Below, in pieces: positions 37,433 through 46,227 of a stretch of 64,000 nucleotides of DNA (positions are counted from its first letter, which is position 1; each line of letters starts with the position of its first letter). The stretch comes from Candidatus Iainarchaeum sp. (GTDB taxonomy: Archaea; B1Sed10-29; WALL01; JAGHAM01): contig JAGHAM010000036.1 of NCBI GenBank assembly GCA_021161465.1, forward strand, positions 1 through 64,000. Direction: 5' to 3'. The translations under genes and the position numbers were made by a program. The notes under the pieces were generated by a model. That model was not told the origin of the DNA and ran no database searches. It saw only the letters and a program-made list of their open reading frames with translations.

Positions 37433-38365
37433 ATGAGAATACTTGTTACTGGGGCGGATGGTTTCGTTGGTTCACGCCTAGTTAAGAAGCTTTCTGAGAA
37501 CCACTCAGTCCTGGCATTTTCCCGGTCCAAAAAGGAAATACCGGGCGCGAAACAGGTAATAGTTGGGGATGTCTTGAAAGATCTGTCTGGCCTTAGGAAA
37601 AAGCATTTCGATGTAGTTTACCATCTGGCGGCTGTTCTGGATGAGTCTAATCCAGAGCTGTGGAGCGTGAACGTTGAGGGGACGCGCAACCTGCTTGAGC
37701 TGTGTAAGAATAGAAACGTAGAGAGGTTTGTGTACACAAGTTCAATAGGTGTTCTTGGCGAAACTAAAGAGCCCGCAGAGGAGGATTTCCCATACAACCC
37801 ACAAACGAAATATGAGAAATCAAAGGCGGAAGCAGAGCGACTGGTCATGGACTACAGGCTAAAGTATAGGATACCTTATACTATCGTGCGCTCGACGATA
37901 GTTTATGGTCCAAACAGTTTCTGGAAGCAGATTTTTGAGGCAGCGAGGGAAGGCTATCCAATCATAGGGAGTGGGAGCAATTATTTCCATTTAGTATACG
38001 TGGACGATTTTGTTGATGCATTGGTTGCTGTTTTGGACCTGAGGGCGCAGAACCAGATATACCACGTGGCAGGGCCGGATGTTTACTCCTACAAAGAAAC
38101 ATACCATATGATAGCTAAGGCCCTTGGAGCCAAGGCGCCAGACAAGCATGTCCCAGTTAGTCTGGCAAAAGCGATGGCGCTAGCCCATGAAACTAGGGCG
38201 AAGCTGCAAAGAGAAAAGCCTAAGCTGACGATGATGAGGGCGAGCATAGCCCGGTTGGTTAGGAACAGGATAGTGAGCACAAAAAAAATAGAGAAAGAGT
38301 TGGGCTTCAAGCCAAACTACCCATTAGAGAAAGGCTTGAAGAAGACTGTGCAGGAACTATTATAA
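37433..38365 (+). CDS. NAD-dependent epimerase/dehydratase (extended SDR)
   Basis: A 310-residue extended short-chain dehydrogenase. The Rossmann motif is ILVTGADGFVGSRLVKKLSE; VVYHLAAVLDES and VNVEGTRNLLELCKNRNVER follow; the catalytic Tyr-Lys is in TKYEKSKAEAERLV; and RSTIVYGPNSFW is the family's substrate segment. Relatives include nucleotide-sugar 4-epimerases and sterol-type dehydrogenases, so the substrate cannot be fixed. TTTATATT about 33 bases before the ATG suggests leaderless transcription. The next two genes on the strand follow within 31 and 13 bases. Confidence 0.88.
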   Translation: MRILVTGADGFVGSRLVKKLSENHSVLAFSRSKKEIPGAKQVIVGDVLKDLSGLRKKHFDVVYHLAAVLDESNPELWSVNVEGTRNLLELCKNRNVERFVYTSSIGVLGETKEPAEEDFPYNPQTKYEKSKAEAERLVMDYRLKYRIPYTIVRSTIVYGPNSFWKQIFEAAREGYPIIGSGSNYFHLVYVDDFVDALVAVLDLRAQNQIYHVAGPDVYSYKETYHMIAKALGAKAPDKHVPVSLAKAMALAHETRAKLQREKPKLTMMRASIARLVRNRIVSTKKIEKELGFKPNYPLEKGLKKTVQELL

Positions 38366-38396
38366 CCCTCCTTGGCCATAAAGTTTAGTGAGAACT

Positions 38397-39002
38397 ATGG
38401 ATACCGGCACCCTAACAGCTAGGCAGCTTGCGCCACTCATAGAGTCAAAACCAGTGGTTACAATTTGTCTGTCCGGGCGGGATGAACTTTACAACACATT
38501 CAAAGAGAACGGTATTTCTGCAGCTTTGAAATCACTTAGGTTCAGGTATGACGACTGGGCCGATGGGATGGTTGCAGAGGAAGCTGTCCCCGACGAAGAA
38601 ATAGATGCAACCACAGGATTCCATGTAGTGAGAAAACCTGGTGGGCTTCTATCAACCGCAAGACCAATAGAAGAAGATGAGATTGATGTTTTCCTTGCCA
38701 TGTTGTTGAATCAGCATAAGGATATGTTTGCTTTAAACAAGAACAACCATTTCATAGTGTTTCAGGACACGGTCCACACGGGGAAGTCGCTTGAAGCTAT
38801 GAGAAAAGCCATTTTGTTGAATGGCATCCCAAAGAGTAAGGTGGTGACCGCCGCATTTAAGTCTAGTATATCGCCGGTGTTCCCTCCAGATGTCATTGGT
38901 GGGAGAGCCGTGCTTAGACCACCAAAACAGAAAAAGGATAGACAGTGGATAAGGGTTGACCACCGTGGAAGGGGCTTTGTTCTGAACGTGCCAATGCCAT
39001 AG
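38397..39002 (+). CDS. phosphoribosyltransferase-like protein
   Basis: A 201-residue protein. HFIVFQDTVHTGKSLEAMRK (about 120-139) resembles the PRPP-binding loop of type I phosphoribosyltransferases (usually DD-x-x-x-TG-[KS]-T), but the second acidic residue is replaced. The preceding region with PVVTICLSGRDELYNTFKEN could be the first strand and pyrophosphate loop (SGRDE). The C-terminal third (PPKQKKDRQWIRVDHRGRGF) is basic and unlike known PRTases. The ATG at 38397 follows GTGAGA. It may act in nucleotide metabolism with the dUTPase relative that follows. Assignment is tentative. Confidence 0.5.
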   Translation: MDTGTLTARQLAPLIESKPVVTICLSGRDELYNTFKENGISAALKSLRFRYDDWADGMVAEEAVPDEEIDATTGFHVVRKPGGLLSTARPIEEDEIDVFLAMLLNQHKDMFALNKNNHFIVFQDTVHTGKSLEAMRKAILLNGIPKSKVVTAAFKSSISPVFPPDVIGGRAVLRPPKQKKDRQWIRVDHRGRGFVLNVPMP

Positions 39003-39015
39003 GATGTGTTGTCTT

Positions 39016-39519
39016 ATGATTTTAAATGATAGCCAGCTAGCGAAACTGCAAAAGGCAAAACCACCCTTGATAGAGGACTATATAGATTGGGATAAACAGT
39101 TGCAGCCGAACGGGTTTGATATCACGGTTAAAGAAGTCCATCGGTTGCTGGGACCCGGGCAGGTGGATTTCTCGAATGAGGAGAGAGAGCTTCCAAAGAC
39201 AGAAGCTATGGGATTCAAGGATGGCTGGCTTGAGCTTCCTCCTGGCGCGTACAAAATACGGACAAATGAATATGTGAATATACCCAATGATGTGGTTGCA
39301 TTCGCACAAACCAGGTCAACACTGCTTAGGATGGGCGCGTTTACGGTTCATGCTGTTTGGGACGCAGGGTTTCATGGAAGAAGCGAGTTCCTGCTTGTGG
39401 TGCAGAATAAGCACGGGATACGTTTAAAGAAAAACGCGAGAATAGCCCAGCTGGTTTTTGTGCGCCTTGGAACCAAACCAGACAAAGTTTACTTTGGTGT
39501 TTACAAGGGCATGAAATAG
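39016..39519 (+). CDS. dUTPase / dCTP deaminase family protein
   Basis: A 167-residue trimeric-fold nucleotidohydrolase. It begins MILNDSQLAKLQ like dCTP deaminases (MILSDxxI), then shows LQPNGFDITVKEVHRL, the phosphate motif AFAQTRSTLLRMGAFTVHAV and WDAGFHGRSEFLLVVQNKHG, where Glu would be catalytic. The DUT-type PNGFD and TRSTLLRMG fit archaeal dUTPase (DCD-DUT) better than pure deaminases. It would keep uracil out of DNA and provide dUMP for ThyX (48391-49083). The ATG at 39004 is also possible; 39016 matches the family start. Confidence 0.85.
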   Translation: MILNDSQLAKLQKAKPPLIEDYIDWDKQLQPNGFDITVKEVHRLLGPGQVDFSNEERELPKTEAMGFKDGWLELPPGAYKIRTNEYVNIPNDVVAFAQTRSTLLRMGAFTVHAVWDAGFHGRSEFLLVVQNKHGIRLKKNARIAQLVFVRLGTKPDKVYFGVYKGMK

Positions 39520-39594
39520 CTCTTTTGTGGATGGGTCTCATAATTGTTGAATGGCTTTTTGGGAATTTTCTATTCTCATTTACGCACAACTAAT

Positions 39595-39834
39595 TTAATA
39601 CTCCTTGTCCTCTATCAACCCGTGTTTTATAAGTTCCTTCCTTATATCCCTGTGTCCAGATAGCTTTCTTATCACTTCTTCTCTTATCTTCAATCCTTCT
39701 GGAAGGCTACTTAAATGTTTTAGTACTCCCTTACGCTCAACTTCTTTCATTCCCAGGAACTCTGCGTTCACGTAACCCCCTGAGGTTCCTGCCCATCTCT
39801 TCACGATTTCTTTTGGTTCTTCCCTTGGTGCCAT
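39595..39834 (-). CDS. small hypothetical charged protein
   Basis: A 79-residue helical protein rich in K, E and R with no signal peptide, cysteine or membrane segment. Leu/Ile spacing in LKIREEVIRKLSGHRDIRKE suggests two amphipathic helices. The frame could start at 39840, but MAPREEPKEIVKRW is the better start. It stands alone between the dUTPase and radA genes on the minus strand. I do not recognise a family; that it is translated is likely but not proved. Confidence 0.5.
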   Translation of the reverse strand: MAPREEPKEIVKRWAGTSGGYVNAEFLGMKEVERKGVLKHLSSLPEGLKIREEVIRKLSGHRDIRKELIKHGLIEDKEY

Positions 39835-39932
39835 GAGCATTCAGTCTCAGATTGTGTTAATAAAACTTTCTGTGTGCTGTCGCTTAAAAGCGTCTTTGTG
39901 TTTTAGTCCAACTAAGCACTTGTTCCAAAGCT

Positions 39933-40877
39933 TTAAACATCCTCAATACCGTTTTCAGTGACGCGGAATATACATTCTCCCTCTGGAAGACACGGACTAT
40001 CTACAAGCCTTGCTATACGCTTATCCTCTTTACTCTTGCGCAGATAAACTCTATATGCACTTGCATGCCCAACTATGTGACCCCCTATGGGTGTAGTTGG
40101 GTCCCCAAACAGCAGTCCAGGGTTTGCCATGACCTGGTTGGTTACAAGGATAGCAAGGTTGTTCAGGTCAGCCAGCTTCCTGAGAGTGTGCATGTGCCTG
40201 TTCAGCTTCTGTTGCCTGCCAGCAAGCGCGCCTCTGCCAACGTATTCAGCCCTAAATAACCCTGTTAGTGAGTCAACTATAATTAGTTTTACATTATTCT
40301 CCGTTATCAGGTCTTCAGCTTTCTCAACCAATAGCATCTGGTGGTCAGAACTGAAGGCCCTGCCAACAAAAACATTATCTAGTGCCTCGTCTTCATCCAA
40401 ACCAACTGCTTTTGCCATCTGGGCGACACGCTCTGGTCTGAATGTACCTTCAGTGTCTATGTATAGTGTGCTCCCACCCAAGCCACCTTTTTCAACTGGC
40501 AGCTGTACATTTACAGATAACTGAAATGCAAGTTGAGTCTTCCCAACACCAAAACGCGAGTAAAGTTCAGTAATTGTTCTGGTTTCAATCCCTCCTCCAA
40601 CAAGTGCGTCCAGCTGCTTTGAGCCGGTTGTTATCTTGCCAACCTCAGCCCGCTTTTTCAACAGTTCCCCAGCAGTTTCAAAGCCCATGTCCATGGCGTT
40701 TCTCGCGGAATTTATTAATTTTTTTGCTGCACTCTCCCCCATACCTGTTGCATCAACCAGCTCTCCAGTGGAGGCTACTGCTATAGATTCAACACTTTTA
40801 AAACCGCTTTCCCTAAGCTTCTCTGCCGTTGTTGACCCAACACCCGGCAAATCTTCAAGTTCTTTAACATCTCCCAT
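39933..40877 (-). CDS. radA: DNA repair and recombination protein RadA
   Basis: A 314-residue archaeal RecA/Rad51 recombinase. The first 60 residues are the helix-hairpin-helix domain ([20 protein letters not shown]). The ATPase core has Walker [10 protein letters not shown] near 106-114 (usually GEFGSGKT), the [20 protein letters not shown] block, Walker [18 protein letters not shown], the L1/L2 region [10 protein letters not shown] and the conserved [20 protein letters not shown]. The ATG at 40877 follows GGGTGA and is six bases after the rpa stop, so rpa and radA form one recombination operon. It is a typical RadA, not RadB. Confidence 0.97.
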   Translation of the reverse strand: MGDVKELEDLPGVGSTTAEKLRESGFKSVESIAVASTGELVDATGMGESAAKKLINSARNAMDMGFETAGELLKKRAEVGKITTGSKQLDALVGGGIETRTITELYSRFGVGKTQLAFQLSVNVQLPVEKGGLGGSTLYIDTEGTFRPERVAQMAKAVGLDEDEALDNVFVGRAFSSDHQMLLVEKAEDLITENNVKLIIVDSLTGLFRAEYVGRGALAGRQQKLNRHMHTLRKLADLNNLAILVTNQVMANPGLLFGDPTTPIGGHIVGHASAYRVYLRKSKEDKRIARLVDSPCLPEGECIFRVTENGIEDV

Positions 40878-40882
40878 TTTAT

Positions 40883-42127
40883 TCACCCTTTTAGTTCCTT
40901 ATCCAGGTTAACATCCTCTATCTCCCTAACCACAAATTCCTTTCGGCCGAATCGCTGGTTCTCCTTAACCTGACCCCTGAATATCTTTTCTTCACCAAGG
41001 ATTTTATTTGTATCATAATTCTCAATGCTTTTTGGCTCATCCCTTTTGATACCAAGAAGCTGTTCGGCTATGTCCCTGTAAAACACACCTTTTATAACAC
41101 CTGTGCCGTCGTCCAGTTCGCAGTTTAGTATGGCTGTAGTTATCGATTCAACACCACATTCAGGACATTTGCCACTAACCCTTTTCCCGCATTTTGGACA
41201 AACCTCAAGTGGCACTGGCTTATACGCTTGGACTATGACTGCTTTTATCTCTTTGTATTTGTCTCCGACTTGCAATTCTTTTATTTTAACCCGCTCTGAT
41301 GTGCTGACGTCCGGTAGCTCTGGAGCCCCATCTGGGTTCACTTCTATCCTACCTTTCCACCCAAGGTTGAGTTCTAATGCTCCCCTGTTCATCTTAACAT
41401 ACGCACCCTCGGCCCTTATGATGTCGCCAGCATGTAGCTTCTCCGACCAGTCTGCTTGTTTGTCCCATAGAACCAGTCTTGCATCCGTACCATCAGATAC
41501 GATTATGCTTGCCAGTTGGCCCTTCCTGTTGTTGGTGCTAAATTCTCTCTTTGGGAACACTCTCCTAACTCTTGCAAAGAAATTAACATTCTTCTGACCT
41601 TCAGCAAGGGCAGAGAGCTTAATGTAGTTGAGTTCTGGTTTGCTTTTGAATACTATTTGTGACGAACGGCCATAGCTGAGCTCCAATTCATTCCTTTTGC
41701 GAACCATTAAGTTTCTGAGCTCCAGCCTGCTACCCTCTCTAGCTTCATCAAGCAGCTTACAGTCATCGTTCCAGAAACTTACTCTTACTGACCCAGAGGC
41801 ATCAGACACAATCAGACTTCCTACTTTCTTGTTTTTTGCCCATTCCCTTGCGGGAAACACGGTCTTTACCTCACCGCTTATACTTGCTGTTCTAAGGGTT
41901 TCATCTAGCTCGCCTATTGGCGTCAGTTTCACGTCCTCTTTTATATCCAGCTCAACACCGAGGTCCTTGGCTATAGAATATGCAGCCCCAGCACGTGTGA
42001 GCAATCCACCGTATTCTTCCTGCTTCTTTTCTATCTCTTTAGCGAGCTGCTCTTTGGACAGGCTAGTTTTAGCTAGTATTTTTTCCTCCAAACCTTCTTC
42101 ATTGTCTAATATCTCCGAGACCATCAT
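40883..42127 (-). CDS. rpa: replication protein A, single-strand DNA-binding
   Basis: A 414-residue archaeal RPA with repeated OB folds. At least three are visible: around [40 protein letters not shown] and [20 protein letters not shown]. Near the C-terminus is a zinc finger [17 protein letters not shown] (four Cys), as in the large RPA subunit of Euryarchaeota and eukaryotic RPA70. The N-terminal 50 residues are helical and charged. It protects ssDNA and loads RadA, whose gene follows by six bases. The gene has its own promoter (42147-42155). Confidence 0.93.
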   Translation of the reverse strand: MMVSEILDNEEGLEEKILAKTSLSKEQLAKEIEKKQEEYGGLLTRAGAAYSIAKDLGVELDIKEDVKLTPIGELDETLRTASISGEVKTVFPAREWAKNKKVGSLIVSDASGSVRVSFWNDDCKLLDEAREGSRLELRNLMVRKRNELELSYGRSSQIVFKSKPELNYIKLSALAEGQKNVNFFARVRRVFPKREFSTNNRKGQLASIIVSDGTDARLVLWDKQADWSEKLHAGDIIRAEGAYVKMNRGALELNLGWKGRIEVNPDGAPELPDVSTSERVKIKELQVGDKYKEIKAVIVQAYKPVPLEVCPKCGKRVSGKCPECGVESITTAILNCELDDGTGVIKGVFYRDIAEQLLGIKRDEPKSIENYDTNKILGEEKIFRGQVKENQRFGRKEFVVREIEDVNLDKELKG

Positions 42128-42146
42128 TTAGCTTATATGCCAAGCT

Positions 42147-42155
42147 ATTTTTATA
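42147..42155 (-). promoter_or_regulatory. TATA-like promoter element for rpa-radA
   Basis: The minus strand reads CTATAAAAATAG here. It is about 25 bases before the rpa ATG (42127; a second ATG at 42124), again a leaderless arrangement. The region 42128-42236 is otherwise AT-rich non-coding sequence shared with the gene on the other strand. Confidence 0.5.
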
Positions 42156-42236
42156 GCAACCCGCTAAACATTTCCGAGATTTTTTGTAAATTTTTATCAG
42201 AAAATTTTTTTAATAAGGTTGCACCATAATAGTTCC

Positions 42237-42297
42237 GGAGGGTGCTTTCGTTTTTTAAAACCGAACCTACCAAGAGTTCCAAAAAGGGGCGCCCTCC
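42237..42297 (+). promoter_or_regulatory. long-range hairpin in the 5' leader of a 50-residue gene
   Basis: GGAGGGTGC (42237-42245) pairs with GCGCCCTCC (42289-42297) over nine bases with one G:T pair. The 43-base loop contains a second GTTCC and runs of A/T. A TATA-like TTTTTTAATA (about 42205-42215) would put the transcription start near the first arm, so the stem forms the 5' end of the message. The ribosome binding site GGGGTG at about 42304 is just outside the stem. It may be a regulatory leader; terminator function is unlikely in this position. Confidence 0.5.
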
Positions 42298-42316
42298 TAT
42301 TTTGTGGGGTGCGAGC

Positions 42317-42469
42317 ATGAGAAAAGACATAAGTAAAGTTATTGATAGTTATAGGAAGGGGGATATAAGCTTATTCGAGGCTTCTAGGATTGTTGATATG
42401 CATCCAAGTGAATTCCTGGAATTATTGGTGAGAAGAAATAAGGTTGAAGTTGCTTACAGTTCATTTTAG
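42317..42469 (+). CDS. small UPF0175-like helix-turn-helix protein
   Basis: A 50-residue protein (MRKDISKVIDSYRKGDISLF followed by EASRIVDMHPSEFLELLVRR). The segment GDISLFEASRIVDMHPSEFL is a small helix-turn-helix of the UPF0175/PHD-antitoxin-like type. The frame extends upstream to 42242, but the ATG at 42317 is preferred because GGGGTG lies five bases before it and upstream sequence is the leader hairpin. No toxin partner lies next to it. The end overlaps a PRC-barrel gene tail to tail. Confidence 0.5.
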   Translation: MRKDISKVIDSYRKGDISLFEASRIVDMHPSEFLELLVRRNKVEVAYSSF

Positions 42470-42724
42470 TAGGGTTTCATCAACAACAATTACGTCGCTA
42501 ACGGCGAAAACCGCTTTGAACGGTATTGCAACGAAGTCATCCTCAGTTCTGGGTAAATTCTTGGCTGTTTTGCTCTCCTCAGCTGGTTCAACAAGGAAAG
42601 TTTCGAGAACACCAGTGTGTTCATCGAATTGAATATCACTAAGCCTGCCAATCTCTTCTCCTTTGTTTGTTATAACTCGCTTCCCTCCTAATTGTTTTGC
42701 AATAGCGAATTTCCTCGTAGCCAT
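42461..42724 (-). CDS. PRC-barrel domain protein
   Basis: An 87-residue protein that is one PRC-barrel: FAIAKQLGGKRVITNKGEEI, GRLSDIQFDEHTGVLETFLV, EDDFVAIPFKAVFAVSDVIV. The late VSDVIVVDETLL strand and the K-G-x-x-I-G turn are typical. In archaea such single-domain proteins act in cell division (CdpB) and other membrane-associated processes; no specific role is visible. It overlaps the small HTH gene by nine bases at the 3' ends. A more diverged PRC-barrel gene lies at 1700-2017. Confidence 0.85.
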   Translation of the reverse strand: MATRKFAIAKQLGGKRVITNKGEEIGRLSDIQFDEHTGVLETFLVEPAEESKTAKNLPRTEDDFVAIPFKAVFAVSDVIVVDETLLK

Positions 42725-42747
42725 TTAAATCACTGGTTTCAATTACT

Positions 42748-44466
42748 CTAAAAGCCTATAAAAGCTTTTCGCTGGTTCTTGATGAAGAATACACCCACTG
42801 ATATCAAAAGGAGTACAAACATTAAGACTAATGGATTCGGGTATTCATCAGCCATATACTCTTCTCTTCCTTCAACAGAAACCTCAGTAATAGTGGAGTT
42901 CAGTACAGAGCTACCCAACTTATCATAAAGTGTTGTGTTAATGGTATATCTTCCAGGGATTGTAGGCTTCCACTCAAACAACTCCTTTCTCATCTTTTTT
43001 CCAGGTAATACCTTCTCAATTGAGGACTGAGAATAAACCACTTGCTTATTTTCATCTGTTATCACAATAGTTAGGTTGTAAGAAGTGCTTTGGCTCTCCC
43101 CCCTATTTTTTACTGTTACTACACTCTTAGTTTTTACTCCTGTTATAAATGGCTTCACGAGTTCAACATTTTCTACAACTAGGTTTGCTTGAGTGCCTCC
43201 ATGTGGGTGTACGTGTAGTAAAGAAGTGTCAACATCTTGAGAACCCTCAGGATTCGTAACGGTTAACTGGAGGTTGTAATCTCCAACATCGGGGCAAATC
43301 AAGGGAGACTTTGCACCAGTTAAAGGTAGAGTCCAAGAACCATTAGTAACGGTCCAAGAGTAGGTCAAAGAGTGGCAGATTCCGCCTCCAGGACAGTAAT
43401 TTGCGTCAGTTGAGCCGGTACCATCTAATTCTACATTCTCTCCACGAATACATTCGTAGGGCCCATTTGCATCTGCAACTGGCCTTGAACCGCACGTACA
43501 GTCTGCTTTACACAAGCCTGGGCAGACCGAATCATCGTTGCCATCACACTCTTCTCCACAGTTCCTCTTTCCATCACCACAATGATTAGGACAACTGCTG
43601 CAGTAGAGTGAGCCCGTAAAGTACCTACTTGTGCATTTTGAAGAGTAACAGCCTTTTCTTACGAACCTTTGGTTGTTATAATCACAGTGACTTTTGGTAT
43701 TGCATAATTTGTAGTTGCACCACTCTACACAAGAGTCTGAATCGCAATCTTTACATTCCTGTAGGGTGCTGCCTAAACATCTCAGCTCTCCAGCATTACA
43801 CTCATCCGTACAGACCGGTCCACAATCTTGCGGACATGTTTCCTTGGTTTCATTACAATCACAAAGACCGTTGGGACAGTGTTTACACGTATTACAATAC
43901 TCTTCTCCATGGATGACCCTCCCAATTACCACAACCCCATTCACAGTGTTGAATCTACAATAATCATCATAACAATGGTAACATAGGAGTGCCTGATTCT
44001 TACAAGTTAAAGCACAGCATCCCTCTACACATTCTGCTCCTTTACATTTGTTTTCTCCAACACAGGATGAAAAATTAGAATATGTTGACCAAGAAACACC
44101 GCTGCAGTACCCAAGGAGTCCTCTTTCGTTTCCGCATGCGTACCTCCTGTGGACATATCTATCTGCATGAAGGCAGGACCCTACACATTCCCTTCCCGCA
44201 TAAGTATCCGATGATGGATGGCACGGACCAGCAACACATTCCGGGCTGCCGTTGATCATCTCGCAATGACTATCAGCTCCTGTGCAATACCCACTACAGT
44301 ACCCGTCTATATCACAACTCTCTCCAGGTTTACAATCGGCATCTGTCTGGCACTTTTGTGAAGTTATGTACAAGCACTCAGTGTCACAACAATTGTGGCA
44401 CAAGTGAGAAAAAGAAAAAGGAACAAAGAGTAGATAACATAATAGGAAAACAAAAAGCTTCTTCAT
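42748..44466 (-). CDS. secreted cysteine-rich protein with PKD and CARDB domains
   Basis: A 572-residue protein. Residues 1-20 are a signal peptide. Residues 20-310 contain more than fifty cysteines in EGF/dickkopf-like spacing, including repeats such as CPNGLCDCNETKETCPQDC and CGDGKRNCGEECDGND, suggesting many disulfide-bonded small modules. A PKD domain (PVADANGPYECIRGENVELD to SYSWTV-like strands) and a CARDB beta-sandwich (VENVELVKPFITGVKTKSVV) follow, then one C-terminal transmembrane helix (NPLVLMFVLLLISVGVFFIK). It is a surface protein, probably for adhesion or binding. It overlaps the upstream anchored partner gene by four bases. Confidence 0.8.
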   Translation of the reverse strand: MKKLFVFLLCYLLFVPFSFSHLCHNCCDTECLYITSQKCQTDADCKPGESCDIDGYCSGYCTGADSHCEMINGSPECVAGPCHPSSDTYAGRECVGSCLHADRYVHRRYACGNERGLLGYCSGVSWSTYSNFSSCVGENKCKGAECVEGCCALTCKNQALLCYHCYDDYCRFNTVNGVVVIGRVIHGEEYCNTCKHCPNGLCDCNETKETCPQDCGPVCTDECNAGELRCLGSTLQECKDCDSDSCVEWCNYKLCNTKSHCDYNNQRFVRKGCYSSKCTSRYFTGSLYCSSCPNHCGDGKRNCGEECDGNDDSVCPGLCKADCTCGSRPVADANGPYECIRGENVELDGTGSTDANYCPGGGICHSLTYSWTVTNGSWTLPLTGAKSPLICPDVGDYNLQLTVTNPEGSQDVDTSLLHVHPHGGTQANLVVENVELVKPFITGVKTKSVVTVKNRGESQSTSYNLTIVITDENKQVVYSQSSIEKVLPGKKMRKELFEWKPTIPGRYTINTTLYDKLGSSVLNSTITEVSVEGREEYMADEYPNPLVLMFVLLLISVGVFFIKNQRKAFIGF

Positions 44467-45182
44467 TTGTTCCCCTCACTCAAACTGATTTTAACATGGT
44501 TCTTCTCAATGGAATCAATTTTCAATGAGTGCTGTTTATCTAACTCACATACTTTTGAAAGGTCTAGTGTTGAACCATTCAATAGAGCATAAAACGAGAA
44601 ATTCCCATGGCAAGAAACACCAAGGATAACCATATTTTTAGAACGATCCACATTTTCAACAATGATTTTAACATCTGTTTCTTTTATATGAAGACAAGTG
44701 GTCTCATTGAGGGTCAGATTGCCATGGCTCTTCTCACTGCATGGGTCAGTCAATAGGAGGAGTACTTTGTCACTAGAGATTTCCGACACATTCACATCTA
44801 GGAATAACACCCTATGTTTTCCCTCAGGCAATTGTCTAACTGTTGAGTAGCCACCTACAGACCATACAAAATTCATAAGAGCGGGATTTCCAGCTCTCTC
44901 TAAGTCAATCTCATATTTATCAATTTCAGCACTCTGACCTCTGCAAAGATAAAATTTTTTATCGAAATGAGCCTGAACAACAGGTGGAGGGTTGAAACAA
45001 ATGCACTCTTCTTCAGGGAAGTCTTGCGGACAGTTGCTGCAGTTTTCTCCGTCATCTACTTTTCCATTACCACAGGAAAGCAGGTGTTGTTTAGGTATAT
45101 GTAGGAGATGATAAACTACAAGGCTTAGTATAAGTAAAGAAAAGACAAGAAAAATACCAACTAAAATACGAAACTTATCCAT
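44463..45182 (-). CDS. membrane-anchored cysteine-bearing protein, partner of the Cys-rich protein
   Basis: A 239-residue protein with an N-terminal anchor helix (ILVGIFLVFSLLILSLVVYH) and an extracellular part. A short module CGNGKVDDGENCSNCPQDF-x-EEEC resembles the modules of the downstream protein. The rest is beta-rich with isolated cysteines (LLLTDPCSEK, GVSCHGNFSF, SKVCELDKQH) and several sequons (NLT, NVS, NGS). It overlaps the downstream gene by four bases and they form one operon of surface proteins. No family is recognised beyond the shared module. Confidence 0.7.
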   Translation of the reverse strand: MDKFRILVGIFLVFSLLILSLVVYHLLHIPKQHLLSCGNGKVDDGENCSNCPQDFPEEECICFNPPPVVQAHFDKKFYLCRGQSAEIDKYEIDLERAGNPALMNFVWSVGGYSTVRQLPEGKHRVLFLDVNVSEISSDKVLLLLTDPCSEKSHGNLTLNETTCLHIKETDVKIIVENVDRSKNMVILGVSCHGNFSFYALLNGSTLDLSKVCELDKQHSLKIDSIEKNHVKISLSEGNK

Positions 45183-45240
45183 CCATAAGTGACTATTGAG
45201 TTTTAGTATATATTTTTAACTATTGCTTACTCTTTAATTT

Positions 45241-46227
45241 ATGAAACTTCATAAAAATGCTATGATTTCGGAGTCACTTAGGAAGGAGCTTACACATCAG
45301 CATTACAGGTTGGCTGGCGCGCATTCGGCAGTAAAGCTATGCCACTGGACTAAACATAGCCTTTTGGAAAACCGCTACTGCTACAAACAGAAGTTCTATG
45401 GCATCCAGAGCCATCGCTGCCTCCAAATGACCCCTGCAATAGCATGGTGCAATCAGAGGTGCCTTTACTGCTGGAGAACGCACAAGCTGGTAACGCCGGA
45501 TATCAAATGGGATGACCCAGAAACAGTGATAGAGGAAAGTATCAAGGCACAGAGGGTGCTGCTTACAGGATATTATGGGCTTCTGGATAGGGTTGACAAG
45601 GCAAAGCTTGAAGAAGCAATGAATCCAAACCAGGTAGCGATAAGTTTAGCCGGCGAGCCGACTCTTTACCCGTATCTCAGCGGCCTAATTGAAGCCTTTA
45701 CCAAGCGCGATTTTAGCACTTTCCTTGTGACAAATGGGCTTAGGCCGCAAGTTCTAGCAGAGCTAGCTCTGCCAACACAGCTTTATGTCTCCCTGAGCGC
45801 GCCGAACGAGGAGATACATAAGAAGCTGAATGTGCCGATGATACCAAACAGCTGGAAACTGTTGAATGAAACACTTAAGCTTTTTCCATCTCTGGATACC
45901 CGAAAAGTCATAAGGATAACCCTTGTTAAAGGCTGGAACGACGTGCATCCAGAGCTTTATGCCAAGCTGATAAGCAAAGCTAGCCCCGATTTCATCGAGG
46001 TTAAGGCGTATATGTTCGTTGGCGATTCAAGGAGGAGAATGACAATAGCTAACATGCCAAGGCATGGGGAAGTTGTTGCTTTCACTAGGCTGCTTGAGAA
46101 CGAGCTACCAGACTACAAGCTGATAGATGAGAAAGAAGACTCGCGTGTTGTGCTTTTGAGTAATGGCAGGAAAACTTCCCTGATAGGCGAGGCTGAAAAA
46201 CATGAGCAAAAAACCAAAGAATATTAG
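45241..46227 (+). CDS. taw1: Taw1/TYW1-like radical SAM tRNA wyosine enzyme
   Basis: A 328-residue radical SAM enzyme. Archaeal Taw1 condenses N1-methylguanosine-37 of tRNA-Phe with pyruvate carbons to form the tricyclic imG-14 base. The iron-sulfur motif is C70-x3-C74-x2-C77 (AIAWCNQRCLYCWRTH), preceded by the family's GIQSHRCLQMTP. SLAGEPTLYPYLSGLIEAFT is the GGEP-like SAM-binding strand and LYVSLSAPNEEIHKKLNVPM the substrate region. TATATATT about 34 bases before the ATG suggests a leaderless start. It overlaps the next gene by 26 bases. As in archaea, it lacks the flavodoxin domain of eukaryotic TYW1. Confidence 0.92.
   Translation: MKLHKNAMISESLRKELTHQHYRLAGAHSAVKLCHWTKHSLLENRYCYKQKFYGIQSHRCLQMTPAIAWCNQRCLYCWRTHKLVTPDIKWDDPETVIEESIKAQRVLLTGYYGLLDRVDKAKLEEAMNPNQVAISLAGEPTLYPYLSGLIEAFTKRDFSTFLVTNGLRPQVLAELALPTQLYVSLSAPNEEIHKKLNVPMIPNSWKLLNETLKLFPSLDTRKVIRITLVKGWNDVHPELYAKLISKASPDFIEVKAYMFVGDSRRRMTIANMPRHGEVVAFTRLLENELPDYKLIDEKEDSRVVLLSNGRKTSLIGEAEKHEQKTKEY

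Noticed and set aside
42317-42469. A toxin-antitoxin pair with the small UPF0175-like protein as antitoxin
   Set aside because: The neighbouring gene is a PRC-barrel protein on the other strand; no PIN or RelE-like toxin is adjacent.
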